Below, in pieces: positions 63,054 through 64,000 of a stretch of 64,000 nt of DNA (position 1 is its first letter; each line of letters starts with the position of its first letter). The DNA is from Flavobacteriaceae bacterium (GTDB lineage Bacteria > Bacteroidota > Bacteroidia > Flavobacteriales > Flavobacteriaceae). The position numbers and the translations under genes were made by a program. The notes beneath the pieces are model-generated. The model saw nothing but the letters and a program-made list of their open reading frames with translations, searched no databases and was not told the DNA's origin. The stretch is taken from positions 248,001 to 312,000 of the forward strand of contig SIHP01000004.1 in NCBI GenBank assembly GCA_004762155.1, given 5' to 3'.

Positions 63054-64000
63054 TTAAAAAAACATGTTAATTTGAATATTAGGAGAAAAACCAGTTGCTT
63101 TTCTATATTCATTATCAGATGTGTTTTGAAAAATATTTACAATATTATCTTGATTATAAAGATTGAGTACAGATAAACCGATAACACTTTTAAAACTTCT
63201 AGAAGCATTGTAAAAAGTATATGTTGTAGAAAAATCTAATTGATGAGATCCAGTAAAACGATTTAAATTAATAGAGTTTTCATTTCCTGAAGTATCATTA
63301 TCATCAGAATAAATGATTGGCATTCCAGAAGAATAACTCCAAGAAATTGCAAATTTCCATTGATTAAGGTTTAACAAACTTGTAAGATTAAGAACATGAC
63401 GTTGATCAAAAAATGCATCTGTTGTATCTTCAAAATCAGTTTCAGTTTTAGTTAAAGAATAACTCATCCAAGTTTCCAGTCTTCTCCATTTTTTTTTGAC
63501 AAATAGATTAGAGCCAAAACTTGCAATATTACCTTTTCCGTCATCAGCCTTGTTGGTAATATTATTTGTTTTTTTATGATACAATTCAAAATCAATTAAC
63601 CATTTACTTTTGTTATAAATGGTACCAATCATAAATTGTGTTGCTTTTAAAGGTGATATTTCTTTATTAGGAAGATACCATAATTGATTACTTATATTAA
63701 AATCATCAAAATCATAAGCTAATTTCTTTTGAATAAACTGATTAGATGTTCCAAAAGAAGATTTTAAGAATAATCGATTGTTTATTGCATAACTAGCAGA
63801 TAATCTTGGGTTTACATATAATTCTTTTAATGGAGAATAATAATTGTTACGCACACCTAGATTAACAGTTAAACGATCATTCCAGTTTTTTTGTAAAGAT
63901 AAAAAGGCAGAATGTACAATTGCATTTTCATCTCTTTTATCATCAAAATTAGTATCGCTATCGTTATTTTCTTCCAATTCATTGCTAATTAACTTATGCT
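63054..64000 (-). CDS. TonB-dependent receptor, C-terminal part (runs off the window)
   Basis: Reading frame stays open from the stop at 63054 to the right edge, so at least 315 residues are seen and the plug and N-terminus lie outside. Beta-barrel strands with aromatic girdles (WMSYSLTKTETDF, WKFAISWSYSSG, QLDFSTTYTFY) and a C-terminal Phe (QINMFF) are typical of SusC/TonB-dependent receptors. Importer of an unknown substrate. The apparent TTG start at 63977 is internal. Confidence 0.8.
   Translation of the reverse strand, partial: HKLISNELEENNDSDTNFDDKRDENAIVHSAFLSLQKNWNDRLTVNLGVRNNYYSPLKELYVNPRLSASYAINNRLFLKSSFGTSNQFIQKKLAYDFDDFNISNQLWYLPNKEISPLKATQFMIGTIYNKSKWLIDFELYHKKTNNITNKADDGKGNIASFGSNLFVKKKWRRLETWMSYSLTKTETDFEDTTDAFFDQRHVLNLTSLLNLNQWKFAISWSYSSGMPIIYSDDNDTSGNENSINLNRFTGSHQLDFSTTYTFYNASRSFKSVIGLSVLNLYNQDNIVNIFQNTSDNEYRKATGFSPNIQINMFF

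Overview
The window comes from an AT-rich genome of the Bacteroidota, most probably a marine member of the Flavobacteriaceae. Evidence: TAnnTTTG-type -7 promoter boxes with A-rich leaders lacking Shine-Dalgarno sequences, many SPII lipoproteins, a T9SS C-terminal sorting domain, a TonB-dependent receptor, and a flavobacterial type III PKS cluster. No rRNA, tRNA, CRISPR array or transposase was recognised.

Region 1 (1-9.1 kb) holds an EamA transporter and a degenerate-Nudix (NrtR/AraR-type) regulator. Divergent from the regulator is an operon with an outer-membrane protein, a ribose-type ABC importer (binding protein, double ATPase, permease), a mannitol-type polyol dehydrogenase and a PfkB fructokinase. 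Together these give a complete route: polyol uptake, oxidation to ketose, phosphorylation. The promoter carries an AAACGT-N7-ACGTTT operator 6 nt after its -7 box.

Region 2 (9.1-10.6 kb) is the most unusual part. The same promoter/operator arrangement, with identical spacing, precedes a roughly 1.1 kb segment with one 37-codon ORF and five tandem diverged units of about 120-150 nt. Each unit folds as helix P1, a 7-9 nt C-rich 5' bulge, helix P2, and an apical domain with a conserved CCCCATTACGACT-like loop. Compensatory changes between units support the fold. A strong hairpin plus U-run ends the segment. I propose a regulated array of structured RNA modules, which I cannot assign to a known family.

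Region 3 (10.6-30.9 kb) carries a circularly permuted GH16 lichenase with PKD and T9SS domains, a lipoprotein/CxxCH-lipoprotein pair, a KAP NTPase, an M16 peptidase, two DEAD-box helicases, a TIM-barrel isomerase, a sulfatase, a YHYH protein, a MORN-like lipoprotein and an SCO1 protein.

Region 4 (31.2-36.1 kb) is a tight five-gene operon: GTP cyclohydrolase II, WD40 protein, FMN reductase, questin-oxidase-like protein and APH-like kinase. The RibA plus WD40 pairing recalls toxB/toxC of toxoflavin biosynthesis. A decayed second copy of the isomerase gene (36.1-36.8 kb) follows.

Region 5 (36.9-50.9 kb, all minus strand) has a three-gene surface-protein operon, then a lipid biosynthetic cluster: type III PKS, two paralogous methyltransferases, FAD oxidoreductase, YceI protein, desaturase, Crp regulator, ketosynthase, dehydratase, ACP, PPTase, small membrane protein and MMPL exporter. 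A methylated and oxidised alkyl-phenol or quinone lipid is the likely product.

Region 6 (51-64 kb) begins with an unusual zinc-finger SDR. A cassette-like island (52.8-57.4 kb) follows, with a HEPN protein, an unknown protein and a TIGR04141/DUF6119-like protein separated by palindromic boundary motifs. The window ends with a MORN-like lipoprotein, an NHL propeller, a membrane AraC regulator, a vanadium-haloperoxidase-like protein and a truncated TonB-dependent receptor.
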